Positions 47,190 to 56,091 of a DNA stretch of 64,000 nucleotides are shown here, one piece after another; the stretch's first letter is position 1, and each line of letters starts with the position of its first letter. The stretch comes from Dyadobacter sp. 676 (GTDB taxonomy: Bacteria > Bacteroidota > Bacteroidia > Cytophagales > Spirosomataceae): NCBI RefSeq assembly GCF_040448675.1, contig NZ_CP159289.1:3951001-4015000 (forward strand), given 5' to 3'. Below the pieces are notes generated by a model. That model was not told the DNA's origin. It saw only the letters and a program-made list of their open reading frames with translations, and searched no databases. The translations under genes and the position numbers were made by a program.

Positions 47190-47197
47190 TACATTTG
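47190..47197 (+). promoter_or_regulatory. Candidate -7 box before the phosphonate operon
   Basis: TACATTTG followed by C matches the Bacteroidota -7 consensus. It lies about 225 bases before the first operon gene, with no clear TTTG at -33. The 305-base gap is otherwise AT-rich without a supported gene. Confidence 0.35.
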
Positions 47198-47422
47198 CAG
47201 CGAGACGGGATTATTTTGTGCTATATTTTTAATATAAGTTAACTTTTCTTGTATCTAAATGGGTTTGCTGATATTTTAGGCCAGTAAATCACTGTCAGGG
47301 TTAGTTCTTGTACCTACGATTGTTTAATTATGATTAACCTTGTGGAAAGAAGAACCAGCACAGTTTTCTGACGGTATTTTACGGGTAAGTTCAGTATTAG
47401 TTCAACTATTACACCAAACGAG

Positions 47423-48127
47423 ATGCCGATAGAGCTGGTAGTTTTCGATATGGCAGGTACGACTGTCAGGGATAAAAATTTTGTGGGGACCGCATTCCGG
47501 CAGGCCATGCGGTCGCAGGGGTACGATATTGCCATCGAGGATGTGAACCCGCTGATGGGTTACGAGAAACCGCTGGCCATTAAAATGATGCTCGAAGTGC
47601 GCGAGCCGGACAAGTCGAAGATCACCGATGCGCTCGTGGATACGATTCATACGCATTTTGTAAACGGTATGATCGGGTTTTATAAAACTACCGACGAGAT
47701 TGCGCCCCTGCCTCATGTGGAAACAACTTTCGAAGCGCTTCGCGCGGAAGGTATTAAAATTGCTTTGAATACCGGCTTCTCCCGGGATATCGCCGACGTG
47801 ATCGTGAACCGGCTGGGTTGGGAAAACAGGATCGATGCACTGGTGGCGAGCGACGAGGTTCCCTACGGTCGTCCGTATCCCGATATGATCCGCAAAATCA
47901 TGGCTGTATTGGGCATTGAGTCCGCCGAACGTGTCGCAAAAGTGGGTGATACTGAGGTGGATATCAACGAGGGGATCAATGCAGGCTGTAAATATTCGAT
48001 AGGTATTACAACCGGCGCCTTCACGCGCGAGGAGTTGCTGCCTTACAAACCTACGCATATCGTCGACGACATCGCGGAGGTGATCGGTATCATTTCGCAA
48101 AGCCACGAACTGGCCGCCAACAATTGA
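47423..48127 (+). CDS. Phosphonatase-like HAD hydrolase (PhnX-related)
   Basis: A 234-residue HAD-superfamily enzyme close to phosphonoacetaldehyde hydrolase, which splits the carbon-phosphorus bond of phosphonoacetaldehyde. Motif I is VVFDMAGTTV with the nucleophile Asp and the Ala-Gly of this branch; motif II lies in ALNTGFS, motif IV in VGDTEVDI. True PhnX forms a Schiff base with a cap-domain Lys; the present cap cannot be judged by eye, so a related substrate is possible. It is the first gene of a five-gene operon. Confidence 0.85.
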   Translation: MPIELVVFDMAGTTVRDKNFVGTAFRQAMRSQGYDIAIEDVNPLMGYEKPLAIKMMLEVREPDKSKITDALVDTIHTHFVNGMIGFYKTTDEIAPLPHVETTFEALRAEGIKIALNTGFSRDIADVIVNRLGWENRIDALVASDEVPYGRPYPDMIRKIMAVLGIESAERVAKVGDTEVDINEGINAGCKYSIGITTGAFTREELLPYKPTHIVDDIAEVIGIISQSHELAANN

Positions 48128-48151
48128 TCTACACGTTTTTGACTGAATGGA

Positions 48152-49279
48152 ATGAGCAAATCTGCGATTGTTATAGGGGCTGGGATTGTTGGGCTGGCAA
48201 CGGCCAGGGCTTTGGCTGTACGTGGTTATAAAGTGACGGTGATCGAGCGTTCATCGAAGGCGGTCGGTGCTTCCGTCCGCAATTTCGGGATGGTTTGGCC
48301 GATCGGTCAGCCGGAAGGAAAGTTATATGAAAGGGCATTGCATGCGAAGAGTATCTGGAAAGAAGTGCTGGCAGGTGCGAAATGCTGGTCGCAGGAAGCC
48401 GGAAGCCTGCACATGGCTTACGAGCAGGACGAGCTGGAGGTGATCCGGCAGTTTGTGGAAGCGAGCCCCTGCCGGCCTGTCCGCTACCTGAGCCCCGCGG
48501 AAACGCTGGCCCAATCACCGGCGGTAAACCCCGACCGGCTGCTGGGGGCGTTGTATTCGGCGGACGAGATGATCGTTGATCCCCGCGAGGCTATCGCGGC
48601 GATCCCCAGGTATCTGACTGATACACTGGGTGTTATGTTTATTTGGGATACTGCTATTGCGAAAGTAGTTTATCCGGCTGTTTTTTCGGGCGGAAAGCGT
48701 TGGTCGGCCGACGAGATATTCATTTGCAGCGGCCAGGATTTTGAAACACTATATCCGGAGGAATTCTCGGGTGCACCGTTGACCAAATGCAAATTGCAGA
48801 TGATGCGCCTCGAAGCGCAGCCCGATAATTGGCGCATTGGTCCGGCATTGTGCGGCGGCTTGTCGTTTATCCACTATCACGGGTTTAAAGCGGCGGCATC
48901 CTTGCCCGGCCTGAAAGCGAGGTACGAGCGCGAATATGCCGAATACCTCCGGTGGGGCATCCACGTAATGGCGTCGCAAAACGGCTTGGGCGAGATTACC
49001 GTGGGCGATTCGCACGAGTATTCGCTTACATTCGACCCGTTCGACCGCGAGTTTATCAATACCATGATCCTCGATTACCTGGGTACGTTCGCGCGATTCA
49101 AAGCACCGAAAGTGTCCCAAACCTGGCACGGGATCTATCCCAAAATGACCAATGGGGCCACCGAAATCGTGATGAAGCCTGAAAGCGGCGTGACGATCAT
49201 TAACGGGCTGGGCGGCAATGGCATGACCCTCTCGTTTGGCCTTTGCGATGAAGTAGTTGGCGGAACTTACCGATCCTAA
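48152..49279 (+). CDS. FAD-dependent oxidoreductase, TIGR03364-like (phosphonate-associated)
   Basis: A 375-residue DAO-type flavoenzyme. The N-terminal IVIGAGIVGLATARALA is the FAD-binding fold, followed by VIERSSKAVGASVRNFGMVWP. This branch is the oxidase typically found with PhnX-like hydrolases, where relatives oxidise (N-methyl)aminoethylphosphonate or similar amines to phosphonoacetaldehyde. The C-terminal GLGGNGMTLSFG closes the FAD site. It lies 24 bases after the hydrolase gene. Confidence 0.85.
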   Translation: MSKSAIVIGAGIVGLATARALAVRGYKVTVIERSSKAVGASVRNFGMVWPIGQPEGKLYERALHAKSIWKEVLAGAKCWSQEAGSLHMAYEQDELEVIRQFVEASPCRPVRYLSPAETLAQSPAVNPDRLLGALYSADEMIVDPREAIAAIPRYLTDTLGVMFIWDTAIAKVVYPAVFSGGKRWSADEIFICSGQDFETLYPEEFSGAPLTKCKLQMMRLEAQPDNWRIGPALCGGLSFIHYHGFKAAASLPGLKARYEREYAEYLRWGIHVMASQNGLGEITVGDSHEYSLTFDPFDREFINTMILDYLGTFARFKAPKVSQTWHGIYPKMTNGATEIVMKPESGVTIINGLGGNGMTLSFGLCDEVVGGTYRS

Positions 49280-49290
49280 ATTCTCGATAT

Positions 49291-50253
49291 ATGTTTCCAA
49301 AAATCTCTTGCGCGCTGGCGGCGGCTTCGCTCGCGCTGGCCGCATTTCATGCTCCGTTCGGACAAAACTATGCTTATGAGCGACCAAAGGGTGTCGAACA
49401 TGTGATCGTGATCGGCGTCGATGGACTCAGTCCCGATGGTATTAAAAAAGCCGAAACGCCGAATATCGACCGGATGGTGGCGGGCGGTGCCGTGAAATGG
49501 AACGTGCGCACGGTGCTGACCTCCGCGAGCAGCCAGAACTGGGCGTCGATGATCATGGGCGCGGGCCCCGAGCAGCACGGCGTTATCAACAATGATTGGG
49601 AGTTGAACAAGCACACGCTCCCGCCGATCGTGCAGGAGGCAGACGGCCGTTTCCCGACCATTTTCAGTATTTTGCATAAAGCAAAGCCCAATGCGGAAAT
49701 CGGTACGGTATACCATTGGGGCGGCTTCGGAAGGTTATTTCAAAAGGATGCGGTCAATTACGACAAGCATTTCGCTACCGAGGACTCTACGGCCGCTGAT
49801 TTTATTCAATATATCAAAAAGAAAAAGCCTGTGCTGGGTTTCGTGCATTTCGACCACGTCGATCACGCCGGCCATCACGACGGGCACGGCTCGAAGGCGT
49901 ATTACCAGTCCGTTACAAAGGCCGATTCATTGGTCGGTCAAATTTTGTCGGCTATGAAAGATGCCGGTATTGCGGAAAAAACGCTGGTGATCCTCTGGGC
50001 CGATCACGGCGGTATCGGTAAAGGTCATGGTGGTGCCACACCGCAGGAGGCGGAGATAGCGGGCGTGTTTTATGGCGCAGGCGTGAAAAAAGGCTATTCA
50101 ATACAACAGCAGGTTTACACTTACGACCTCGCTTCGACGATCGCGTTTGTACTGGGGGTGGAGCAGCCGTACGCGTGGATCGGCCGACCGGTGAAGCCGG
50201 TTTTTAATGGATTTGATGAGCCTGAAAACTTGTGGCCGGGCGAAAAACCGTAA
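49291..50253 (+). CDS. Secreted alkaline-phosphatase-superfamily phosphodiesterase
   Basis: A 320-residue NPP-like phosphodiesterase or phosphonoacetate-hydrolase-like protein, secreted (signal peptide to about residue 25, HAPFGQ). Metal ligands: Asp in VIGVDGLSPDG, Ser nucleophile in TSASSQNWAS, Asp/His pair in FDHVDHAGHHDGH, and DHGG. It could release a phosphonate from an ester in the periplasm before uptake. It lies 11 bases after the oxidase gene. Confidence 0.8.
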   Translation: MFPKISCALAAASLALAAFHAPFGQNYAYERPKGVEHVIVIGVDGLSPDGIKKAETPNIDRMVAGGAVKWNVRTVLTSASSQNWASMIMGAGPEQHGVINNDWELNKHTLPPIVQEADGRFPTIFSILHKAKPNAEIGTVYHWGGFGRLFQKDAVNYDKHFATEDSTAADFIQYIKKKKPVLGFVHFDHVDHAGHHDGHGSKAYYQSVTKADSLVGQILSAMKDAGIAEKTLVILWADHGGIGKGHGGATPQEAEIAGVFYGAGVKKGYSIQQQVYTYDLASTIAFVLGVEQPYAWIGRPVKPVFNGFDEPENLWPGEKP

Positions 50254-50287
50254 ATTGGTTCGAAGCATCTAACCCTGAACTCAGCAC

Positions 50288-51646
50288 ATGGCAGCTGTAC
50301 ATAACCGGACGGAAGGCGATATCAATTTATCATCCGCGCGCCAGGATTGGTACGCGGTGATCAGCGACCCCGAGACGTTGGGTTATCTGCACGAGGACGC
50401 CGGGCATTTTCTGCATCAGTCGCTCTCGACACCCTGCCTGGATGTGCTGGCTTCTTGTGAGGGCATTTACCTTACCGACGTGCAGGGGAAACGCTATATG
50501 GATTTCCACGGCAACAATGTGCACCAGCTTGGTTACCGGCACCCGTACGTGATTGAAAAGCTGAAAGAGCAGATGGATATCCTGCCGTTTTCGCCTCGCA
50601 GATATACCAATGTGCCGGCCATCGAGTTGGCCAAAAAGCTGGGTAGCCTCATGCCCGGCGATCTGAACCGCGTGCTATTTGCGCCGGGAGGGGCGTCGGC
50701 GATCAGCATGGCGCTGAAACTCGCCCGCATTGTGACGGGCAAACATAAGATAGTGTCGCTGTGGGATTCGTTCCACGGCGCTTCGCTGGACGCCATTTCG
50801 GCGGGCGGCGAGCTGGATTTCCGGAAAGATATGGGCCCGCTCATGCCGGGCATGGAGCGCATTCCGCCGCCGATGACCTACCGCGGCCCTTTCGCAGCGG
50901 CGGGCAATGGCGATTTGCCTTATGCCGACTACCTGGAATATGTGATTGAAAAAGAGGGCGACATCGGCGCATTCCTGATTGAAACCATCCGTAATACCGA
51001 CGTGCAGATTCCCTCACATGCCTACTGGAAACGTGTGCGCGAGATTTGTACCAGGCATAAGGTGCTCCTCATCCTCGACGAAATCCCCATCGCCTTCGGG
51101 CGCACGGGCAGAATGTTCGCATTCGAGCATTATGGTTTCGAGCCGGACATTGTTTGCCTGGGCAAGGGGTTGGGCGGCGGGGTGATGCCCATGGCGGCTA
51201 TCGTAGCGCGCGATGGTTACAATGTGGCGCAAAGCGTTTCGCTGGGGCATTTTACACACGAGAAGAGCCCGCTGGGTAGTGTAGCGGCATTGGCAATGCT
51301 GGATTTTATCGAACAAAACGGCATCCTCGCGAAAGTGAATGCGGATACGGAATTCATGCATGACGAGCTGGAAAAGCTGAAAAACAAATATCCGCTCATC
51401 GGCGAGGTGCGCGGGATCGGGCTTTTGTGGGGAGTGGAATTGGTGAAAGACCGCCAAACGAAGGAAAAGGCTGTACAAGAAGCGGAGACGGTAATGTACG
51501 AATGCCTTAAAAACGGTTTGAGCTTCAAAGTTTCGCAGGGAAACGTCGTGCAACTCTCGCCGCCGCTCATCATTAGCCGCGAACAACTGGCGGAAGCATT
51601 GCGGATTTTGGAAAAGGCCATCGAAGCGGCTTCGGTTCCGGTATAA
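50288..51646 (+). CDS. Class III aminotransferase-fold enzyme, PbfA-like ammonia-lyase candidate
   Basis: A 452-residue PLP enzyme of the class III fold. It shows the cofactor region LLILDEIPIAFGRTG and the catalytic Lys in CLGKGLGGGVMP. In this gene order the closest functional match known to me is PbfA, the (R)-1-hydroxy-2-aminoethylphosphonate ammonia-lyase, which yields phosphonoacetaldehyde. A plain AEP or other omega-transaminase cannot be excluded from sequence alone. It lies 34 bases after the phosphodiesterase gene. Confidence 0.78.
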   Translation: MAAVHNRTEGDINLSSARQDWYAVISDPETLGYLHEDAGHFLHQSLSTPCLDVLASCEGIYLTDVQGKRYMDFHGNNVHQLGYRHPYVIEKLKEQMDILPFSPRRYTNVPAIELAKKLGSLMPGDLNRVLFAPGGASAISMALKLARIVTGKHKIVSLWDSFHGASLDAISAGGELDFRKDMGPLMPGMERIPPPMTYRGPFAAAGNGDLPYADYLEYVIEKEGDIGAFLIETIRNTDVQIPSHAYWKRVREICTRHKVLLILDEIPIAFGRTGRMFAFEHYGFEPDIVCLGKGLGGGVMPMAAIVARDGYNVAQSVSLGHFTHEKSPLGSVAALAMLDFIEQNGILAKVNADTEFMHDELEKLKNKYPLIGEVRGIGLLWGVELVKDRQTKEKAVQEAETVMYECLKNGLSFKVSQGNVVQLSPPLIISREQLAEALRILEKAIEAASVPV

Positions 51647-51665
51647 AACTCAACACTCTGACCAT

Positions 51666-52958
51666 ATGCGCCTGAAAGAAGCACTAACGCGATCGAATAC
51701 GTTTTTTATCTGTTGGGCTGTAATTGCTTCGTTCGGGGCCTATTTTTGTATGTACGCCTTTCGCAAGCCATTCAATGCGGGGCTGTACCAGGGGCTGGCA
51801 CTCGGGGAGGTAAGCTACAAGGCGATCCTCATTATTTCGCAGGTAGCCGGTTACACGCTGTCGAAGTTTGCGGGTATCAAAGTGATTTCGGAATTGAAGC
51901 ACAATGCGCGTGTGAAGCTCGTGATCGGGCTGATCCTCGTGGCCGAACTTGCGTTGTTGTTCTTCGGGTTGGTGCCTTATCCTTATAACTTCGTGTTCCT
52001 TTTTATGAACGGGCTTCCGCTGGGAATGGTTTATGGCGTCGTATTCAGTTTTCTGGAAGGGCGCAGGTTTACGGAAATGCTGGCTATGGGATTGAATATC
52101 AGTGTGGTAGTGGCGTCCGGGATTCTTAAAACGACGTACATAGAAATCCACGGTATATTTCCTCGCATCCCGGAATTCTGGATGCCGTTTTTTATGGGCG
52201 CGCTGTTCCTGCCCGTGTTCCTGCTGTTCGTCTGGATGCTTTCGGCGATCCCGGGGCCAACGGCGGAAGACATCGCGCTTCGTACAGAGCGCGTGCCCAT
52301 GACGAGCGACGATAAGCGGCTGGTGATGCGCCAGTTTGGTTTCCCGGTCGTTTGTCTGGTTGTCTTTTACGCAACACTCGTCGTGGTGCGCGATTTCCGG
52401 GATAATTTTACCATTGAAATCTGGAACGAAATCGATGCGCATTGGGGGAGCGGTGTGCTCACTACGACGGAAATGATCACCGGTATCGTGGTGCTGCTTA
52501 TCATTGGCGCGCTTGCGTTCGTCCGCGATAATCTCGCCGGTTTCAGGCTTGCGTACCTCATTTTTTTCGGAGGGGTAATCTTCATCGGCGTCGGCACGCT
52601 GCTATTCGAACGGTCGGTTATGAGCGGCTTTTACTGGATGCTGACGATCGGGCTGGGGCTCTTTCTGGCTTACACCGTGTTGCAGACCGTCATTTTCGAG
52701 CGGATGATTGCGTTATTCCGCATCAAGGCCAATGCGGGTTATTTTGTGTATATCTGCGAGAGTATCGGCTATCTGGGTAGCGTGGGCCTGCTGCTTTACA
52801 AGGAGTTTTTTATGAAAGACCTGGCGTGGTCGCGGGTGCTGATACAGTTTTCCTATCTGCAATTCGCCCTGGGGCTGTTATTGCTTGCGCTCAGCAATAT
52901 TTACTTCGATAAGTACCGGTCGGCCGAGAAGAGCGGCACGCCGTTCGCGGCAGCGTAG
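51666..52958 (+). CDS. DUF5690 family MFS-like transporter
   Basis: A 430-residue inner-membrane protein with about 12 helices, related to the MFS organophosphate branch. The N-terminal FGAYFCMYAFRKPFNAGLY has the Arg-Lys feature seen in phosphate-ester antiporters such as GlpT. It is the last gene of the operon and the only carrier in it, so it probably imports the phosphonate substrate. The 22 bases after its stop lead into a terminator. Confidence 0.82.
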   Translation: MRLKEALTRSNTFFICWAVIASFGAYFCMYAFRKPFNAGLYQGLALGEVSYKAILIISQVAGYTLSKFAGIKVISELKHNARVKLVIGLILVAELALLFFGLVPYPYNFVFLFMNGLPLGMVYGVVFSFLEGRRFTEMLAMGLNISVVVASGILKTTYIEIHGIFPRIPEFWMPFFMGALFLPVFLLFVWMLSAIPGPTAEDIALRTERVPMTSDDKRLVMRQFGFPVVCLVVFYATLVVVRDFRDNFTIEIWNEIDAHWGSGVLTTTEMITGIVVLLIIGALAFVRDNLAGFRLAYLIFFGGVIFIGVGTLLFERSVMSGFYWMLTIGLGLFLAYTVLQTVIFERMIALFRIKANAGYFVYICESIGYLGSVGLLLYKEFFMKDLAWSRVLIQFSYLQFALGLLLLALSNIYFDKYRSAEKSGTPFAAA

Positions 52959-52979
52959 GACGTCGGGCGAAGGGCATAA

Positions 52980-53009
52980 AAAAAGGAAGTGCAAAGTGCC
53001 TTCCTTTTT
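52980..53009 (+). terminator. Terminator of the phosphonate operon
   Basis: AAAAAGGAAG (52980-52989) and CTTCCTTTTT (53000-53009) form a stem 21 bases after the DUF5690 stop, with the T tract inside the right arm. Confidence 0.8.
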
Positions 53010-53045
53010 AACATCTCAATTTCACCTTTCAATTTTTATTAACAT

Positions 53046-53264
53046 CTATTTTGTTGTTTTGAGCCCCACGATGGCTGCTTTTTGAGCTGGCGTATGGGTA
53101 TACGGGTCTACTTTTGTCGTTTTCGGTGGCGCCGGCGTCTCGATCACCGGAGTGGAGGCTGGCAGCGCGTTTTTAATTGTATTGGCTGATTTATTGTCGT
53201 CTGCAAATGCAACGGAGCTGGTCAGTGCGATAGCTGTAACGAAGGTCGTGATCAATGTTTTCAT
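53046..53264 (-). CDS. Small secreted protein, 72 residues
   Basis: A signal peptide (MKTLITTFVTAIALTSSVAFAD) is followed by about 50 polar residues rich in Pro, Thr and Lys (SANTIKNALPAS, PAPPKTTKVDP). No family recognised. It is convergent with the phosphonate operon. The 267 bases between it and the nhaA start (53265-53531) are AT-rich with no other gene. Confidence 0.6.
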   Translation of the reverse strand: MKTLITTFVTAIALTSSVAFADDNKSANTIKNALPASTPVIETPAPPKTTKVDPYTHTPAQKAAIVGLKTTK

Positions 53265-53531
53265 AGCTGTAATATTTTTTGTTCTTGCCTTTGTCTTATT
53301 TGATAATGCAAATGTAAATAGTATTTTATGGATGACAATGTATTTATTTAATGAGTGATCGAACGGTTATATAGGTGGTTTTTATTGATGATGAGTGATT
53401 TATTAGATTTTTGTTGTTTAATGTGTTTTGAAATATTCGAATATGAATAGCCTGTTAATGATCTGATTTTTATTTGAAAAGTACAATATTTGCTCAAATG
53501 GCGTTTTCGCTGGATTTACTATATTGCCTGC

Positions 53532-54710
53532 ATGGCTAAACTTATCAACCTCAAACCTTTCAGGGAATTTGTGCAATCGGAATCGTTGGGTGGCATAATT
53601 CTGATCGTTTGCGTGATCATTTCGCTGATCGTCGCCAATTCGCCGGCTGCCGGCGCGTTTCAAAACCTGCTGAATACCGAACTCGGCGTCCATACGGAGG
53701 GCATTCATCTCCGTTATCCGTTGTTGCTCTGGATCAACGACGGGCTGATGGCCGTTTTCTTCCTGTTGGTGGGGTTGGAAATCAAACGGGAGCTGGTGGA
53801 AGGAGAGCTCTCGTCCTTCAAGAAAGCCGCACTACCGATATTCGCGGCGTTGGGCGGTGTGCTGGCACCCGCCGCCATCTATTTTTTACTCAATAACAAC
53901 ACGGACACCGCCGCTGGATGGGGTATTCCCATGGCGACCGACATTGCCTTCGCGATTGCCATCATTACGATGCTTGGTAGCAAGGTGCCGTCTTCGCTCA
54001 AAATCTTCCTGGCCGCACTCGCGATCGTCGACGACCTGATGGCAATCCTTGTCATCGCGATCTTCTATTCCTCCGAGCTGCATTACACTTATCTGATGTA
54101 TGCCGCTGCGATTTTCGCGGTTCTGCTGGCCATGAATCGTGCCGGTGTCAAAAACATTGCGGCGTACCTGGTGCCCGGGCTGTTTATCTGGTATTTCATT
54201 CACCATTCGGGCGTACACGCTACGATTGCCGGCGTGCTCACGGCTTTCGCGATCCCGACCACGCCCGACGCGCAGGAGTCGCCTCTGGAAAAGCTGGAAC
54301 ATGTGCTTATGAAGCCGGTGAACTTTGTGATTATGCCGGTCTTTGCCTTATCGAATACCAACATCACTTTCGAAGCGGGAATGCTGGAAGGCTTGACGAC
54401 GACGCTGGGGTTGGGTATCATCCTGGGACTTGTGATAGGAAAGCCGCTAGGTATCAGCTTGCTTTCCTGGCTGACAGTAAAGCTCGGCATTAGCAGCATG
54501 CCCGGCGGGGCGAATTGGTCGCACATTGTTGGGGTCGGGATGCTGGGAGGAATCGGTTTTACGATGTCGGTTTTTATCGCATTGCTGTCGTTCCCAGGAG
54601 AGCACCTCATTCTGTCGGAAGCTAAGTTCTCGATTCTCACCGGCTCGGTCTTGTCGGGGATATTAGGGTACGCGATGCTGGCGAGCGTGGGCCGCAGGGC
54701 GGCACGATAG
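53532..54710 (+). CDS. nhaA: Na+/H+ antiporter NhaA
   Basis: Exchanges external protons for internal sodium across the inner membrane. The 392-residue product matches the family length (start ATG 53532; an upstream TTG adds unconserved residues). It shows LMAVFFLLVGLEIKREL, the twin Asp of the ion site in AALAIVDDLMA, and the helix-10/11 region GGIGFTMSVFIA. About twelve membrane helices. Convergent with the next gene, two bases apart. Confidence 0.93.
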   Translation: MAKLINLKPFREFVQSESLGGIILIVCVIISLIVANSPAAGAFQNLLNTELGVHTEGIHLRYPLLLWINDGLMAVFFLLVGLEIKRELVEGELSSFKKAALPIFAALGGVLAPAAIYFLLNNNTDTAAGWGIPMATDIAFAIAIITMLGSKVPSSLKIFLAALAIVDDLMAILVIAIFYSSELHYTYLMYAAAIFAVLLAMNRAGVKNIAAYLVPGLFIWYFIHHSGVHATIAGVLTAFAIPTTPDAQESPLEKLEHVLMKPVNFVIMPVFALSNTNITFEAGMLEGLTTTLGLGIILGLVIGKPLGISLLSWLTVKLGISSMPGGANWSHIVGVGMLGGIGFTMSVFIALLSFPGEHLILSEAKFSILTGSVLSGILGYAMLASVGRRAAR

Positions 54711-54712
54711 GG

Positions 54713-55219
54713 TCATTCGGTCTTGCTTTTAATAAGGATGTAATCGACCCGGCCGTCCCTGGAAAAGGCGGTGATCTGGGTATATTTCTGGTAATTGTCC
54801 CACGTTTTTACACCGTCTTTGTCGATGTTCGGGGCGATGCTTTCGGTGAGGTTCAGCAAGCCGAGGATAACGCGGTCTTCGAATGCATAGTCGGAAAGGC
54901 CGTTCAGCCGGATCTGGTCGGCGATTTCGTTGATGTAAATAACTTCTACTTTCCCGTCGCGGTAGCTCACGCTCGGGCAGTGCTCGCAGCCGGCCTTTTG
55001 GTCCTTATAGTAATTAAGCAGCTTTCCTTTGCCCAGAATTGCGGCCACCTCCTGCTGGTTCCGCAATGCGATCCTCGGAAGATCCAGCTCGACGGTGACG
55101 GCTGCGTTCTCGTCGTGCTCGTCAAGCACATAAAATTTGATAAAGATGGCAATGAGAATGACGATGAACGTAATGAATTTCCAGTTAGCCCATTGGCGCC
55201 TGACGGAGGTTTGTTCCAT
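54713..55219 (-). CDS. Membrane-anchored hypothetical protein with CxxC
   Basis: A 168-residue protein with one N-terminal membrane helix (about 14-31) and a soluble domain holding GCEHCPSVSYRDGK, a CxxC that could bind metal or be redox-active. I do not recognise a family. It is divergent from the endonuclease V gene and convergent with nhaA. Confidence 0.65.
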   Translation of the reverse strand: MEQTSVRRQWANWKFITFIVILIAIFIKFYVLDEHDENAAVTVELDLPRIALRNQQEVAAILGKGKLLNYYKDQKAGCEHCPSVSYRDGKVEVIYINEIADQIRLNGLSDYAFEDRVILGLLNLTESIAPNIDKDGVKTWDNYQKYTQITAFSRDGRVDYILIKSKTE

Positions 55220-55280
55220 GAAGGTGGTGCGGTTTTTTAATATGCGGAGTAATTAACTTTGGCCTACATCCACGAATATC

Positions 55281-56022
55281 ATGCCAGACTCATTAAACCG
55301 GATGGTTATCACTCCCGAGCTGAATTACGACCAGCTGACGATCGGCGAAGCGACGCTCATCCAGCAGCAACTGCGCAGCCATCTGGAAGCTGGAACCATT
55401 CCGGGGCGAAATTAAAACCGTGGCCGGTGCCGATATTTCCCTTGCCCTTTACAGCGAAACCGTGTATGCCGGCCTGGTAGTCCTCAGTTATCCCGAATTG
55501 CGCCCCATTGCCTATTCGCTTGTCAGGAGCAGCACGATCTTTCCCTACGTGCCGGGTTACCTGGCGTTCCGCGAAATCCCGGCCATCCTGAGAGCATTCG
55601 AACAAATGCCGGTGAAACCCCATCTGGTCATGTTCGACGGAAACGGCATCTTACACGCCCGGCGAATGGGCATCGCATCGCATTTCGGCATACTCACGGG
55701 GACGGTTACGATGGGTTGCGCGAAAAAGAAACTGGCCGGCCAGTACGCGGAGCCGGGAGTTGCCAAAGGTGAATACACACCAGTGACCGACAAAGGAGAG
55801 GTAATTGGCTACGCCGTAAGGACTAAGGACAACGTAAAACCGGTATTCATATCTCCGGGACATCAGATGAGCCTGGAAGACAGCCTCACACTCGCATTCA
55901 AATGCACCGGTAAACACCGCCTCCCCGAGCCCACCCGCTATGCACACGAGTATGTGAACCGTTTCCGTATGGGCGAACTGGCCGAAGGCTACCATGAAAT
56001 AGCCAACTGGACGCTCTTCTGA
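55281..56022 (+). pseudogene. nfi: Endonuclease V, frame interrupted near the N-terminus
   Basis: Repairs deaminated bases by nicking one nucleotide 3' of inosine. The downstream frame has the family core: VAGADISLALYS with the metal Asp, YVPGYLAFREIPAI, and FDGNGILHARRMGIASHFG. The N-terminal 44 residues (ATG 55281, QQQLRSHLE) are in another frame and stop at 55413. Deleting one G in CTGGAAGCTGGAACC (about 55384-55395) joins them as HLELEPFRGEIKTV, for 246 residues. The shift is in an imperfect duplication, not a homopolymer run. Confidence 0.83.
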
Positions 56023-56091
56023 AACAAAAATGGGCAGTGCACGGCACTCCCCATTTCTCCAACCGGGTTTTCCGGCCCTGGCGGGCAGGTG

